Shown here: positions 55,911 through 64,000 of the stretch, piece after piece
Layout of the letters: every line of letters begins with the position of its first letter
Position numbering within the stretch: position 1 is the stretch's first letter
From: Thermodesulfobacteriota bacterium
GTDB taxonomy: Bacteria > Desulfobacterota > QYQD01
DNA: 64,000 nt
Direction of reading: 5' to 3'
NCBI GenBank assembly: GCA_031082315.1
Contig: JAVHLC010000002.1
Location: 211,362 to 275,361, forward strand
The notes under the pieces: model-generated
Seen by the model: the letters and a program-made list of their open reading frames with translations, nothing else
The model's database searches: none
Told to the model about the DNA's origin: nothing
Made by a program: the position numbers and the translations under genes

Positions 55911-57497
55911 TCAAAAAGGAACCATCGTAATCTCATAAGGCTTGCTACCCACGGGAATATTCTTGATCAATCGCCGGCTAGTCTTATCTATAACGTGAAC
56001 TATGCCATCTTCACGATCCACGACATAAAACTTTCTACTCTCGGGGTCCAAGGCCATGGATTGGTGAACCCCACTCACATCGATCACTCCTGTTATGGGC
56101 GTCATGATAGACTTCAAGGATGCAGCTATGTCCTCCACCGGGGTCTTAAGAAAGAGCAATTCACCTGGGCGATTCTTTAAAAGATATAGCCGCATAAAAT
56201 AAGCGTCAACCGCAATGTCCACCCCGCCCGTACCCACATTGGTCAAGGTAGTAACCGCATCCGAGGTGGAGCCATCCATGATTTTTAAGGCATCGATGAT
56301 TGAGATCGTATCAGAGGCATTGTTAGCTACATAGACCTTACCCCGCTCTACATCTACGTCCAGGGCCGTCGGATTCCAGCCCACGGTTAAGGTATAGGTG
56401 TCTTGCACGGCCAGTGTAGAGGTGTTAAAAATGATAACGGATACGGTGTTGGTCTTACTGTTGGCTACATATATATGCAGGTGTTGATCCCGATAATCCC
56501 TCCAGCGATTCAACTGACCGGCCGTCAGCCCTTTCATATTATATATGGTGTCCGTGGGGGGGTCAGTGATTATGGCTATAGGGCCGACGCCTACCCTGAC
56601 CTGTTCGATCTCTTCGTAATTATCCGTATCTATTATGGAAACATTGTTAGAGGCATAATTGGCCACAAACAGACATTCCTTGCCTGACCGGGTCTGCGCT
56701 GCGGCGATAGCCCGGGGGTGTCTCCCAAATGATATAGGAATGGTCTGCTCGACCTGGTTTAGGGTCGGATCGATGACCGTAATGTTATTCGACCCGGAAT
56801 TGGCCACATATACCCTTAGCCTGGTCTTTTTTGTACCGGCGGCCAGACCGCATGGCGCCTTTCCTACCGCTATGGTAGAAACGACCTCGTCCCATTCTCT
56901 GTTTATAACCGTTAAATTGTCTGACCCTTCATTGGTTACATAAGCCAGTTGACTTCTTACCCCGCGAATCTCTGTCTTTAGCGCAAATGCGGGGATAAAC
57001 AGATAATTATCCGCTATAGACCCCTCTACATCCCAGTTGATAAAAACTGAAGTATCCTGCCCTTTGACTATCCTGAAGTTAAAATCCATCTCCAGGCCTT
57101 CGGAAGGGATGGAAAGGTCTGCGGCCTTATTTTCCTTAATGACCTGTGCCCGATCAAAGGTAAAGCGCAGCTTTTCATAGGCCCTGGCCACAAGTTTGCT
57201 TTCCGCGAGGATGATCTGGCGTCCGATTATACCCCGGGAGTTTATCGGCTGAAGTTTAAGCGGCAACTCTTCCCAACCGCCTTCTTCGCTGAAGACGCCA
57301 ACGCTGCTGAGGCTAAAGGTGAGATTCAGACCGGTCTGCGGCGGGCCATTCAAAAACAGAACGAGTCTGCCCTGTGGCTGGCTATTCATCGGTTCGGCCA
57401 GATGTTTTTCCTTTAGCCCGGCGCAGCCCCAGCACAGAGTGATTACGAGAAGAAGAGACAGACAAAGCAAATAATATTTATGAAGGATTTTGTACAT
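55911..57497 (-). CDS. YVTN/YncE-like beta-propeller lipoprotein
   Basis: The ATG at 57497 lies four bases after GGAGGAGG; an upstream ATG would put the ribosome site inside the gene. The protein of about 528 residues has a lipoprotein signal with C25 (LCWGCAG). An N-terminal beta-rich region resembling DUF4382 (RLVLFLNGPPQTGLNLTF) is followed by six or seven YVTN blades from about residue 195 (AYVTNEGSDNLTVINRE, YVANSGSNNITVIDP, FVANYASNNVSIIDT, YVANNASDTISIIDA). It is the first gene of the cytochrome block, 17 bases before the barrel gene, and probably surface- or periplasm-anchored. Confidence 0.85.
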   Translation of the reverse strand: MYKILHKYYLLCLSLLLVITLCWGCAGLKEKHLAEPMNSQPQGRLVLFLNGPPQTGLNLTFSLSSVGVFSEEGGWEELPLKLQPINSRGIIGRQIILAESKLVARAYEKLRFTFDRAQVIKENKAADLSIPSEGLEMDFNFRIVKGQDTSVFINWDVEGSIADNYLFIPAFALKTEIRGVRSQLAYVTNEGSDNLTVINREWDEVVSTIAVGKAPCGLAAGTKKTRLRVYVANSGSNNITVIDPTLNQVEQTIPISFGRHPRAIAAAQTRSGKECLFVANYASNNVSIIDTDNYEEIEQVRVGVGPIAIITDPPTDTIYNMKGLTAGQLNRWRDYRDQHLHIYVANSKTNTVSVIIFNTSTLAVQDTYTLTVGWNPTALDVDVERGKVYVANNASDTISIIDALKIMDGSTSDAVTTLTNVGTGGVDIAVDAYFMRLYLLKNRPGELLFLKTPVEDIAASLKSIMTPITGVIDVSGVHQSMALDPESRKFYVVDREDGIVHVIDKTSRRLIKNIPVGSKPYEITMVPF

Positions 57498-57593
57498 GCA
57501 TCCTCCTCCCTGAGAGCACAAAGGCCCTTGTATCTATTACTATATCGGCCACTTCAGTCATTAAGAAAAGTGGAAATTAAGAAAACTTTTTCT

Positions 57594-57622
57594 GCTTTAT
57601 ATGAGTTAGATATGATTGTCAA
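57594..57622 (-). promoter_or_regulatory. Candidate promoter of the cytochrome/barrel operon
   Basis: On the minus strand TTGACA (57617-57622) is followed after 17 bases by TAAAGC, with TATAAA two bases closer as an alternative -10. The first gene starts about 100 bases downstream. The rest of 57498-57983 contains a repeat and the adk leader; a plus-strand frame at 57480-57698 is not believed. Confidence 0.4.
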
Positions 57623-57780
57623 GGACAAAGGCGGAAAGGCCTGGACGGGTATAGAAAGCTTTCCAGCCAGTGATAGAGAAGAGGGGCAATTTTTTTGAAT
57701 GGATATTCATTTTCTTCTGGAAATAATCAATAACTTTCTGCTATAGTTCTACCGGTGATTTTTCAAATCTTCAATTTTTG

Positions 57781-57941
57781 GTGGTGTCCATTGATTGTTG
57801 TCAGTTGTTTGTTATAAAAATAAAAGAAGTCAACCGGTTCTACCAGGTAGCAACGAAGGCGCTAACGTTTCAACGCTTCGTCTAACTATCTGGATATACA
57901 GACACAATTGACCACTGACAACGGACGACCGACACTACCGG
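57781..57941. repeat. Inverted-repeat element (family D-like, copy 2)
   Basis: The ends GGTGGTGTCCATTGATTG and the reverse complement of the right end (GGTAGTGTCGGTCGTCCG) are similar. Both continue into TTGTCAGT, giving imperfect inverted ends of about 27 bases. Inside is a hairpin ACGAAGGCG/CGCTTCGT. It lies in the divergent spacer between the propeller gene and adk. Confidence 0.45.
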
Positions 57942-57983
57942 ATTTTTGAAGTGAGAAATAATTTTTCCAAAAGGAGGATTTTC

Positions 57984-58661
57984 ATGAACATCTTAATTTT
58001 TGGTCCAAATGGAAGTGGCAAGGGAACGCAGGGGGCAATTGTTCAGAAGAAGTACAATCTCCCCCACATTGAATCGGGCGCCATATTCAGAAAGAATATA
58101 GGCGGGGGCACAGAGCTGGGGAAAAAGGCCAAGGCATACATCGACCGGGGAGATCTGGTGCCGGATGACATCACCATCCCCATGATCCTCAACCGGCTTA
58201 AGGAGGATGATTGTAAAAAGGGATGGCTTCTGGACGGCTTCCCGCGTAACGTTGTCCAGGCCGAGGCCCTGCACAAGGCGCTTAATGAGGCCGGCATCAA
58301 GCTTGACTATGTCGTGGAGATTGGCCTGGACCGCAAGACAGCTGCGGAAAGGATTATGGGCAGAAGGCTCTGCGTTAATGACAACAACCATCCGAACCAT
58401 GTCCATATTGATGCCATCAAGCCGGTAGAAAAAGATGGGAAATTGGTCTGCCGGGTCTGCGGGGGTGAGTTGAAGACTCGGGCCGATGACCAGGATACGG
58501 CCGCTATTGATAAGAGGCATGATATTTATTACGATACCAACAGCGGCACCATGGCGGCAGTCAACTATTTCAAGAAGGTGCCGGGGCCAAAGGTAGTTGC
58601 CGTGGATGGTGCGCCGCCCATCAATGTAGTCTCAGAGAAATTGATGGCCCAGTTGGCCTAA
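57984..58661 (+). CDS. adk: Adenylate kinase with unusual LID
   Basis: The enzyme interconverts ATP + AMP and 2 ADP. The ATG at 57984 follows AAGGAGG; a further upstream in-frame start is not supported. The 225-residue protein shows the P-loop GPNGSGKGTQG at 7-17, the AMP-binding region and LLDGFPRN. The LID segment (about 125-175) is longer and unlike the usual zinc-type lid: it has RRLCVNDNNHPNHVH followed by CRVCGGEL, giving three cysteines and several histidines. It is followed by a terminator shared with birA. Confidence 0.9.
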   Translation: MNILIFGPNGSGKGTQGAIVQKKYNLPHIESGAIFRKNIGGGTELGKKAKAYIDRGDLVPDDITIPMILNRLKEDDCKKGWLLDGFPRNVVQAEALHKALNEAGIKLDYVVEIGLDRKTAAERIMGRRLCVNDNNHPNHVHIDAIKPVEKDGKLVCRVCGGELKTRADDQDTAAIDKRHDIYYDTNSGTMAAVNYFKKVPGPKVVAVDGAPPINVVSEKLMAQLA

Positions 58662-58688
58662 CCTGATACCCTCCATATTTGCAAAAAA

Positions 58689-58714
58689 GAGGCGGGAGAA
58701 TCTCCCGCCTCTTT
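58689..58714. terminator. Bidirectional Rho-independent terminator (adk / birA)
   Basis: A perfect 10-bp stem GAGGCGGGAG/CTCCCGCCTC with an AAT loop. It is followed by TTT on the plus strand and by six Ts on the minus strand. It lies between convergent adk and birA. Confidence 0.85.
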
Positions 58715-58775
58715 CATAAATTCTCAGGTCGCCAGGTCCCTTACGGTTCGAAGATGCGCCGGGGCTTGCAATAGC

Positions 58776-59585
58776 TTATTTTTCCCACCTTATCACTTCA
58801 CCGGATAAGATACGCTGGATCTGTCCGGTCTGATCCCTAAGAAGCAAAGCGCCCGCCACATCCACATCGACAATGGTCCCTTCCAGTTCTTTTTCTCCAG
58901 ATAGTATCCTGACACGGGCGCCGATAATAACGCATCTCTTACGCCAGGCGTCCAGGATGGGCTGAAACGCCCCCTTTTTGAATGATTCATACCCCCTCCC
59001 CAGATGCTCAAGCACGGCCTGCAGGAGCCTTGTACGCGAGATATTTTGCCCGCCGGACAAGGCCAGAGAGGTGGCGGTTTCTTGCAATTCAGGGAGGAAA
59101 TCTTCCCGGCGCGTGTGAATATTTATGCCAATCCCGAGGATGACATAAGGTGAGGCCATATCGCCGTAAAGCTCTGTCAGTATGCCGGCTACCTTTTTAC
59201 CTGCCAACAGGAGGTCGTTAGGCCACTTGATAACTGGGTGAAGGCCGGTGGTTTCTTCTATAGATTCGGCAATGGCTGTTCCCGCCAGCAGCGTAATTTT
59301 GGGGAGGTCGGATGGATCGAGCCGGGGCCGGAGGACGATAGAAAAATAGAGGCCGGCGCCGGGAGGTGAATACCACGTCCGGCCTAGACGCCCCCGACCC
59401 CTGGTCTGGCTTTCGGCAATAACTATGGTCCCCTCCGGAGCGCCTTTTTCTGCCAGGTCTCTCGCCACATCATTTGTGGAACCGGTGGTTGGTAGATACT
59501 GAATCTCTCCTTGTGCGAAAGGAGTGGTTTTAAGCCTGCTTGTAAGTAATGCAACATCTATATGGGCGCGTTCTGGAGAACTCAT
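58776..59585 (-). CDS. birA: Biotin--[acetyl-CoA-carboxylase] ligase, monofunctional
   Basis: It attaches biotin to carrier proteins such as AccB. The catalytic signature SQTRGRGRLGRTWYSPPGAGLYFS is present, as is KWPNDLLLAGKKVAGIL and the small C-terminal domain. The 269-residue protein lacks the N-terminal HTH of E. coli BirA (group I enzyme), so it is not itself a repressor. The start overlaps the stop of the upstream radical SAM gene by one base (TGATG), indicating coupling. Confidence 0.93.
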   Translation of the reverse strand: MSSPERAHIDVALLTSRLKTTPFAQGEIQYLPTTGSTNDVARDLAEKGAPEGTIVIAESQTRGRGRLGRTWYSPPGAGLYFSIVLRPRLDPSDLPKITLLAGTAIAESIEETTGLHPVIKWPNDLLLAGKKVAGILTELYGDMASPYVILGIGINIHTRREDFLPELQETATSLALSGGQNISRTRLLQAVLEHLGRGYESFKKGAFQPILDAWRKRCVIIGARVRILSGEKELEGTIVDVDVAGALLLRDQTGQIQRILSGEVIRWEK

Positions 59586-60877
59586 CAGGGTAGTCTTTCC
59601 CCGGTCATAAGCTGATAACAGGTTGACCCGGTAACCGCGGGGTATTCTCCGGTGCCGAGCACCTTGATTGTAGGATCAAGCTCAACGGCAGTATTAAGAA
59701 GGGAGATGGCCGTCTCGGCGCGGCGCAGCATCAAAGAGATCGGATCCCTGACCATATTTTCCAGACAGCGTTTTGGTTCACGTACAAAATCCCCATAGCT
59801 GCCCAGACAGGCGCAACAATATACCATATGGCCGGATGGGGCTATGTAGATGTTGTTGGCGATCAAGACCCCGGAACTGTGCCGCAGATAAAATCCCTTA
59901 ACCTCCCGGCAGCCGTCGGCGCCGACCAGATCCAACGGATCTACCATCAGATCCATGACCGGGTTGAAAGAACTTCCGGATACATTTTTAACTGTATGTT
60001 TTTCCATCCTTCCCACCTTGAAATTTCCAAATACCCTGCCCAAGTAGCCGATCCAGTCATTTGGAATTCCATACAGAAAAGGGGCGCTTAAGCCATACTT
60101 CCGGGTTGCCGCCCATATTCTGTCCAACATCTCCTCTACGGAACTGCCTGGCGGAGGTCGGTGGAATACGTCCACAGAGATGCAGATGCGTGTCTTCCCT
60201 CCGGCGTTTGGAGAGTTTGCATGTCCGGCCCAGGCCTCGATAACTTTGTCGGCATGTTCCCGACTGACCGCAAACCGGCCGTTGGTCAGGATCCATACGT
60301 CGTAATCTGGCAATAAGGTGCGTATTTCCCTCAACAATTGTCCCTGGAAGTCCAATCTCTGGTTATCGGACAGTTCTTTACCATTCGTCCTGGCAGGCCA
60401 CATGAAGAATTCTCCGCCGCTTATTCGGATGGATGGCCGACCAAAGTTGAGATTAAAAGATAAAGAACCGGTAATCCATTGTGAGTTGCAGCCATTGCCC
60501 TGTAAACAATCCACATAGGCGGTTTTAAGCGATTCGCTCAGTCTTTTGGGTGGTACTTTTCTCGCCTCCAGGTCTAGAAATTGCTGCGGTAGTGCGCAGC
60601 GAAACTCCCCTTTTCCAAAGAGCCTGTCAAGCTGTCTCAACACAGAGAATTGTGCTACGTGTTTTATAACCGTTATTGCATCATCGGGACTCAGCGTCTC
60701 CTGCCTCTCCGGTCCCGAGGTCGTAACGCAGTGCGCACAGCGGTCGTTGCAGTGGAAGGAGAGATATAGCTCCACCTTATTGACGGCAGGTAAAGGAATA
60801 GGGGGTCCTTCCGGTAAAGACGGCAGGAGACCTCTGCCCTTCAGTGTTTCAATAACCTCAGCAGTCAGTATCTTCAT
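59585..60877 (-). CDS. Uncharacterised radical SAM protein
   Basis: I do not recognise the family. The 430-residue protein has the radical SAM triad CX3CX2C at C43, C47 and C50 (HCNDRCAHC) and the SAM-binding GGE in ISGGEFF (153-156). Between them is an insertion of about 80 residues with C94, C124 and C130. The C-terminal part carries more cysteines (C323, C354, C355, C357, C371, C420), a possible auxiliary Fe-S cluster region as in SPASM/twitch-type enzymes, though the spacing does not fit the canonical SPASM motif. It lies between moaC and birA and overlaps birA by one base; a cofactor- or protein-modifying role is only inference. Confidence 0.75.
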   Translation of the reverse strand: MKILTAEVIETLKGRGLLPSLPEGPPIPLPAVNKVELYLSFHCNDRCAHCVTTSGPERQETLSPDDAITVIKHVAQFSVLRQLDRLFGKGEFRCALPQQFLDLEARKVPPKRLSESLKTAYVDCLQGNGCNSQWITGSLSFNLNFGRPSIRISGGEFFMWPARTNGKELSDNQRLDFQGQLLREIRTLLPDYDVWILTNGRFAVSREHADKVIEAWAGHANSPNAGGKTRICISVDVFHRPPPGSSVEEMLDRIWAATRKYGLSAPFLYGIPNDWIGYLGRVFGNFKVGRMEKHTVKNVSGSSFNPVMDLMVDPLDLVGADGCREVKGFYLRHSSGVLIANNIYIAPSGHMVYCCACLGSYGDFVREPKRCLENMVRDPISLMLRRAETAISLLNTAVELDPTIKVLGTGEYPAVTGSTCYQLMTGERLP

Positions 60878-60943
60878 AGTAATACTGCGTTATCCGTGTA
60901 CCAATCTGATTTTAGCCTTCCAGTGTGGTCAGATCACCCGGCC

Positions 60944-61429
60944 CTATCCCGTGACCGGTCTCTTGTAGTGACCGCTCTTCCCGCCCTCTTTTTCCTGGAG
61001 GCAGATGTCCGTGATGATTATTCCTCTATCCTTTGACTTACACATATCGTAGATGGTGAGAGCGGCTACAGAAACGGCGGTCAGGGCCTCCATCTCCACG
61101 CCCGTCTTGCCCTGGCTGTTGACTGTGGCCTCGATTAACACCTTATTATTTGTTTCATCCAGGGAAAAGGTAATGTTTACACTGCTGATGAGTATTGGAT
61201 GGCAGAGGGGGATGAGTTCGCTGGTCTTTTTGGCGGCCATGATGCCGGCCACACGGGCTATTCCCAGGACATCCCCTTTATCAGCCCGCCCTTCCTTAAT
61301 TAACTGTAGGGTTTCGGCGTTTACCAGTACTGAACCGCTGGCCCGGGCGTAACGATAGGTGGTCTCTTTATGGCCGACCTCCACCATAACCGCCTTCCCC
61401 TGGGCATCAAAATGGCTTAGGGATTGCAT
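60944..61429 (-). CDS. moaC: Cyclic pyranopterin monophosphate synthase
   Basis: MoaC, with MoaA, converts GTP to cPMP in molybdenum cofactor synthesis. The 161-residue protein has the conserved AAKKTSELIPLCHPI segment, VNSQGKTGVEMEALTAVSVAALTIYDMCK and the catalytic lysine region DICLQEKEGGKSGHY. No other moa/moe gene is visible in the window; the adjacent radical SAM protein is not MoaA. Confidence 0.95.
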   Translation of the reverse strand: MQSLSHFDAQGKAVMVEVGHKETTYRYARASGSVLVNAETLQLIKEGRADKGDVLGIARVAGIMAAKKTSELIPLCHPILISSVNITFSLDETNNKVLIEATVNSQGKTGVEMEALTAVSVAALTIYDMCKSKDRGIIITDICLQEKEGGKSGHYKRPVTG

Positions 61430-61447
61430 GGCCTGAAAGTCCTTACC

Positions 61448-62539
61448 TTACTTACGGAATATTTTCTTAAAAAAACCGGCGTGTTTTTCTGCCTCGATTT
61501 CGGCAAATTCGCATAAAATTTCTTTCTGACGGGCGGTAAGGGATACCGGTGTGTTGACAATCACCTCTATTATCTGATCCCCTTTCCCGTGCCCTTGCAA
61601 AAAGGGTATGCCTTCGCCCTTTAAGACGATGGCTTCGCCTGATTGCATGCCCTCAGGGATAGTAACTTTTTTAGTTCCTTTCAGGGTAGTAACTTCGATC
61701 TTGTCGCCCAAGGCCGCCTGAGTGAAGGGAATAGGTACATGACAATAAATATCATAGCCTTTCCGTTCAAAAAAATCATGAGGCTCAACATGTAAAACTA
61801 CATAAAGATCACCGGGCGGGCCGCCTCTTTCTCCGCTTTCCCCTTCTCCCCGCAATCGAAGCCTTGATCCGGTGTCCACACCAGGGGGGATCTTAATAAC
61901 CACTTTCTTTTTGACTCGTGTCTGCCCGCTACCGGCGCAATTTTCACAGGGATTAGTGATGATAGTCCCTACGCCGCGGCAGTGCGGGCAGGTGGTACTG
62001 ATACGGAAGAAACCTTCTGCGCGTACGACCTGCCCTCTTCCTCGGCAGGTTGGACAGGTGCCGGGACGAGAATTCTCTTTACACCCGCTGCCTCCGCAGG
62101 CCGAACAGGTTTCCAGTCTGCTTATTTCTATCTCTGTTTCTCTGCCGAAGGCTGCATCGGCAAATGAAATATTCAGATCATAGCGCAGGTCGGCCCCCGG
62201 TCTGGAAGCGGTTCGACCGTGCCTCGTAGTCCCGAAGCCGAAGAATTCCTCAAATATATCGCTGAAACTGGCAAATATATCATCAAAACCGCTGAATCCC
62301 CTAAATCCGGCGCCCTGTAGCCCTTCATGTCCATAATGATTGTAAATTTCCCTTTTCTGGGGATCCATAAGGACTTCGTAGGCCTCAGCCGCCTCCTTGA
62401 AACGCTCTTCCGCCTCGTTATCTCCAGGGTTTCGGTCTGGATGATACTCCATAGCCAGGCGGCGATAGCTCCTTTTTATCTCCTCCTCAGAAGCATCCCG
62501 CGGAACATTAAGTGCCTCGTAATAATCGCGCTTGATCAT
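61448..62539 (-). CDS. dnaJ: Chaperone DnaJ
   Basis: The 363-residue co-chaperone of DnaK has an N-terminal J-domain with HPD at 33-35, a Gly/Phe-rich segment (GAGFRGFSGFDDIF), and the zinc-binding region with four CxxCxGxG-type repeats (CSACGGSG, CPTCRGRG, CPHCRGVG, CENCAGSG). The two C-terminal substrate-binding domains follow. It lies 13 bases downstream of rpoZ on the same strand. Confidence 0.96.
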   Translation of the reverse strand: MIKRDYYEALNVPRDASEEEIKRSYRRLAMEYHPDRNPGDNEAEERFKEAAEAYEVLMDPQKREIYNHYGHEGLQGAGFRGFSGFDDIFASFSDIFEEFFGFGTTRHGRTASRPGADLRYDLNISFADAAFGRETEIEISRLETCSACGGSGCKENSRPGTCPTCRGRGQVVRAEGFFRISTTCPHCRGVGTIITNPCENCAGSGQTRVKKKVVIKIPPGVDTGSRLRLRGEGESGERGGPPGDLYVVLHVEPHDFFERKGYDIYCHVPIPFTQAALGDKIEVTTLKGTKKVTIPEGMQSGEAIVLKGEGIPFLQGHGKGDQIIEVIVNTPVSLTARQKEILCEFAEIEAEKHAGFFKKIFRK

Positions 62540-62552
62540 ATCTATAACTATT

Positions 62553-62795
62553 CTACTCTTTAACCTCCCCTTCTACCTGCAGCCCTTTTTCAACCTTTCC
62601 CAATTCATCTACATTTTCAGGCGTGACCTTCCCTGCCGCTATCTCCCGTAAGGCCACGACGATTTCCTTATTTCTGGATTGAACCAGGGGCTGTGCGCCG
62701 CTACGAAGCTGTTGAACCCTTTTTTTTGCCAGATTAACCAGGACAAATCGACTATTAACCTTTTTTAAACAATCTTCCACCGTAACTCGTGCCAT
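62553..62795 (-). CDS. rpoZ: DNA-directed RNA polymerase omega subunit
   Basis: This 80-residue protein has the omega signature [25 protein letters not shown] and the downstream [16 protein letters not shown]. Omega helps assemble beta' into RNA polymerase and contributes to ppGpp binding. AAAGGATGATATAGC precedes the ATG. It heads the rpoZ-dnaJ unit, divergent from ffh. Confidence 0.93.
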   Translation of the reverse strand: MARVTVEDCLKKVNSRFVLVNLAKKRVQQLRSGAQPLVQSRNKEIVVALREIAAGKVTPENVDELGKVEKGLQVEGEVKE

Positions 62796-62886
62796 GCTAT
62801 ATCATCCTTTCTTTAGGCCTCAGGCCTAAAAAGCCTACCAACATGATTTTTGGTATGTAATTACCGTTATAAAACATAAAACAAAA

Positions 62887-62914
62887 ATTATAATAAGTTT
62901 ATTCTACTTAGCAA
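62887..62914 (-). promoter_or_regulatory. Promoter candidate for rpoZ-dnaJ
   Basis: On the minus strand TTGCTA (62909-62914) and TATAAT (62887-62892) are 16 bases apart, leaving a leader of about 85 bases before rpoZ. Confidence 0.5.
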
Positions 62915-62989
62915 TGTTTTTTTGTTCTTTCTTTTGATGGTTAGGATTCGGACTTACTATTATATGAAGAAATTGTAAACATAATTTGC

Positions 62990-63018
62990 TTGACGGTTGT
63001 CAAAAGAAATTTTATAAA
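62990..63018 (+). promoter_or_regulatory. Promoter for ffh
   Basis: TTGACG (62990-62995) and TATAAA (63013-63018) are separated by 17 bases. Transcription would start about 30 bases before the TTG start codon. The spacer 62796-63055 otherwise shows no gene. Confidence 0.6.
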
Positions 63019-63055
63019 TACCTTTTTATGTTTCAAATCTTCAGGGAGTAGTGTT

Positions 63056-64000
63056 TTGTTTGAAAGCTTAACCGAACGCCTTAACCTCGTTTTCAAGAAG
63101 CTTCGGGGCTACGGCAAATTAACAGAGCAGAATATTCAGGACGGCCTTCGTGAAGTGCGCCTTGCCCTCTTAGAGGCTGATGTAAACTATAAAGTCGTTA
63201 AAGATTTTGTCAATACAGTCCATGAACGAGCTGTCGGACAGGAGGTATTGGACAGTCTTACCCCGGGGCAGCACCTTATTAAGATAGTTCAGGAGGAATT
63301 GACCGCCCTGATGGGGGGGCAGAAACAAGACATTAATTTTTCGGGGAAATGGCCGGTGTCTATCATGCTGGTTGGTCTGCAGGGTTCGGGCAAGACCACC
63401 ACGGCGGGTAAGCTGGCCCTACACCTGCGGGGGAAGGGGAGGCGCCCTTATCTGGTGCCGGCCGATATATATAGGCCGGCGGCTATCGACCAGTTGCAAA
63501 AATTGGCCAATGATTTGAACATGCCCGCTTATCCGTCTGTGCCGGATATGAAGCCCCTGGATATTTGCCAGAGGGCTATGACTCTGGCCAGGGAGAAGGC
63601 CTATGATACCGTCATCATAGATACAGCAGGGCGCCTGCACATTGATACGGTACTCATGGATGAACTGAAAGGCATCGAGGCGGCCATTGATCCTTCGGAA
63701 ATTATTCTGGTAGCCGATGCCATGACCGGTCAGGATGCGGTTAATATAGCCGAGAAGTTTAACCAGACCCTGGGGCTAACGGGTATAATTCTCACTAAAA
63801 TGGATGGCGACGCCCGCGGAGGAGCGGCCCTGTCTATAAAAGCGGTTACTCAGAAGCCGATTAAATTTGTTGGAGTGGGTGAAAAATTAGATGCCTTAGA
63901 GCCTTTCTATCCGGATCGCATGGCCTCCCGCATACTGGGGATGGGTGATGTCCTGACTCTTATTGAGAAGGCCCAAGCCACTCTTGATGCCAAGAAGGCC
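63056..64000 (+). CDS. ffh: Signal recognition particle GTPase Ffh, 3' end beyond window
   Basis: The TTG start at 63056 follows AGGGAG by about nine bases. The visible 315 codons translate to the helical N domain (FESLTERLNLVFKKLRGYGK) and the GTPase G domain with GLQGSGKTTTAGKLA (P-loop, about residues 107-121), the DTAGR motif and LTKMDGDARGGAALS. The methionine-rich M domain that binds 4.5S RNA and signal peptides would lie to the right of the window. No 4.5S RNA gene is seen here. Confidence 0.95.
   Translation, partial: MFESLTERLNLVFKKLRGYGKLTEQNIQDGLREVRLALLEADVNYKVVKDFVNTVHERAVGQEVLDSLTPGQHLIKIVQEELTALMGGQKQDINFSGKWPVSIMLVGLQGSGKTTTAGKLALHLRGKGRRPYLVPADIYRPAAIDQLQKLANDLNMPAYPSVPDMKPLDICQRAMTLAREKAYDTVIIDTAGRLHIDTVLMDELKGIEAAIDPSEIILVADAMTGQDAVNIAEKFNQTLGLTGIILTKMDGDARGGAALSIKAVTQKPIKFVGVGEKLDALEPFYPDRMASRILGMGDVLTLIEKAQATLDAKKA

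Noticed and set aside
57480-57698. Plus-strand frame in the propeller-adk spacer
   Set aside because: It overlaps the start and promoter of the propeller gene; no homology recognised.

Overview
The window looks like a chromosomal segment of a deltaproteobacterial-type bacterium (Desulfobacterota/Geobacter-like lineages). Three things support this: a gene order ilvB-ilvN-ilvC-psd-pssA-leuA-leuC-leuD-leuB-asd next to rpsB-tsf-pyrH-frr-uppS-cdsA-dxr-rseP, very large CxxCH cytochromes, and intergenic spaces filled with short dispersed repeats of the type common in these genomes. I cannot assign a genus. No rRNA, tRNA, CRISPR array, phage gene or transposase gene was seen.

Layout. 1-5044 (+): the 3' end of a multiheme cytochrome gene, then a radical SAM/DUF2344 gene overlapping rng. 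5246-36498 (all -, about 31 kb): housekeeping and biosynthesis, read right to left: sugar-isomerase-like TIM barrel, alr, argS, a SPOR protein, a short argA, secA-argJ, the rpsB-tsf-pyrH-frr-uppS-cdsA-dxr-rseP-tsaB block, a DUF465 gene, ilvBNC, psd-pssA, leuACDB, asd, a class II aldolase, rsmD and coaD. 36761-44026 (+): a cNMP-binding/PilZ protein, selA, a GGDEF-like/TPR protein, a GAF protein, gap, and a full-length paralogue of the cytochrome at the left edge. 44199-57497 (-): the most unusual block. It runs from a YVTN beta-propeller lipoprotein through an outer-membrane beta-barrel, three CsgG-like lipoproteins, a two-domain parvulin lipoprotein, a 26-heme and a 16-heme cytochrome and an NHL protein, followed by a terminator and a DUF2155 lipoprotein. 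57984-64000: adk (+), then birA, an unassigned radical SAM gene, moaC, dnaJ and rpoZ (-), and the start of ffh (+), which is cut by the window end.

How the genes work together. The 31-kb minus-strand run encodes branched-chain amino acid, arginine, phospholipid, isoprenoid and translation functions. Many of its spacers carry repeat elements. The 44-57 kb block has the parts expected of a porin-cytochrome electron conduit: outer-membrane barrel, high-heme cytochromes, foldase, propellers and assembly-type lipoproteins. The CsgG-like trio is not part of the well-known Mtr or Omb/Oma/Omc conduits. Together with the two hexaheme-like paralogues it is the best candidate here for an undescribed system for extracellular electron transfer or cytochrome export.

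Beyond genes, there are at least two clear dispersed mobile-like repeat families: A, 6 copies with CCGGAAAC hairpin ends, and B, 2 near-identical 196-bp copies with terminal inverted repeats plus a fragment. There is also a multi-hairpin element between argJ and rpsB whose plus-strand loops are GNRA tetraloops.
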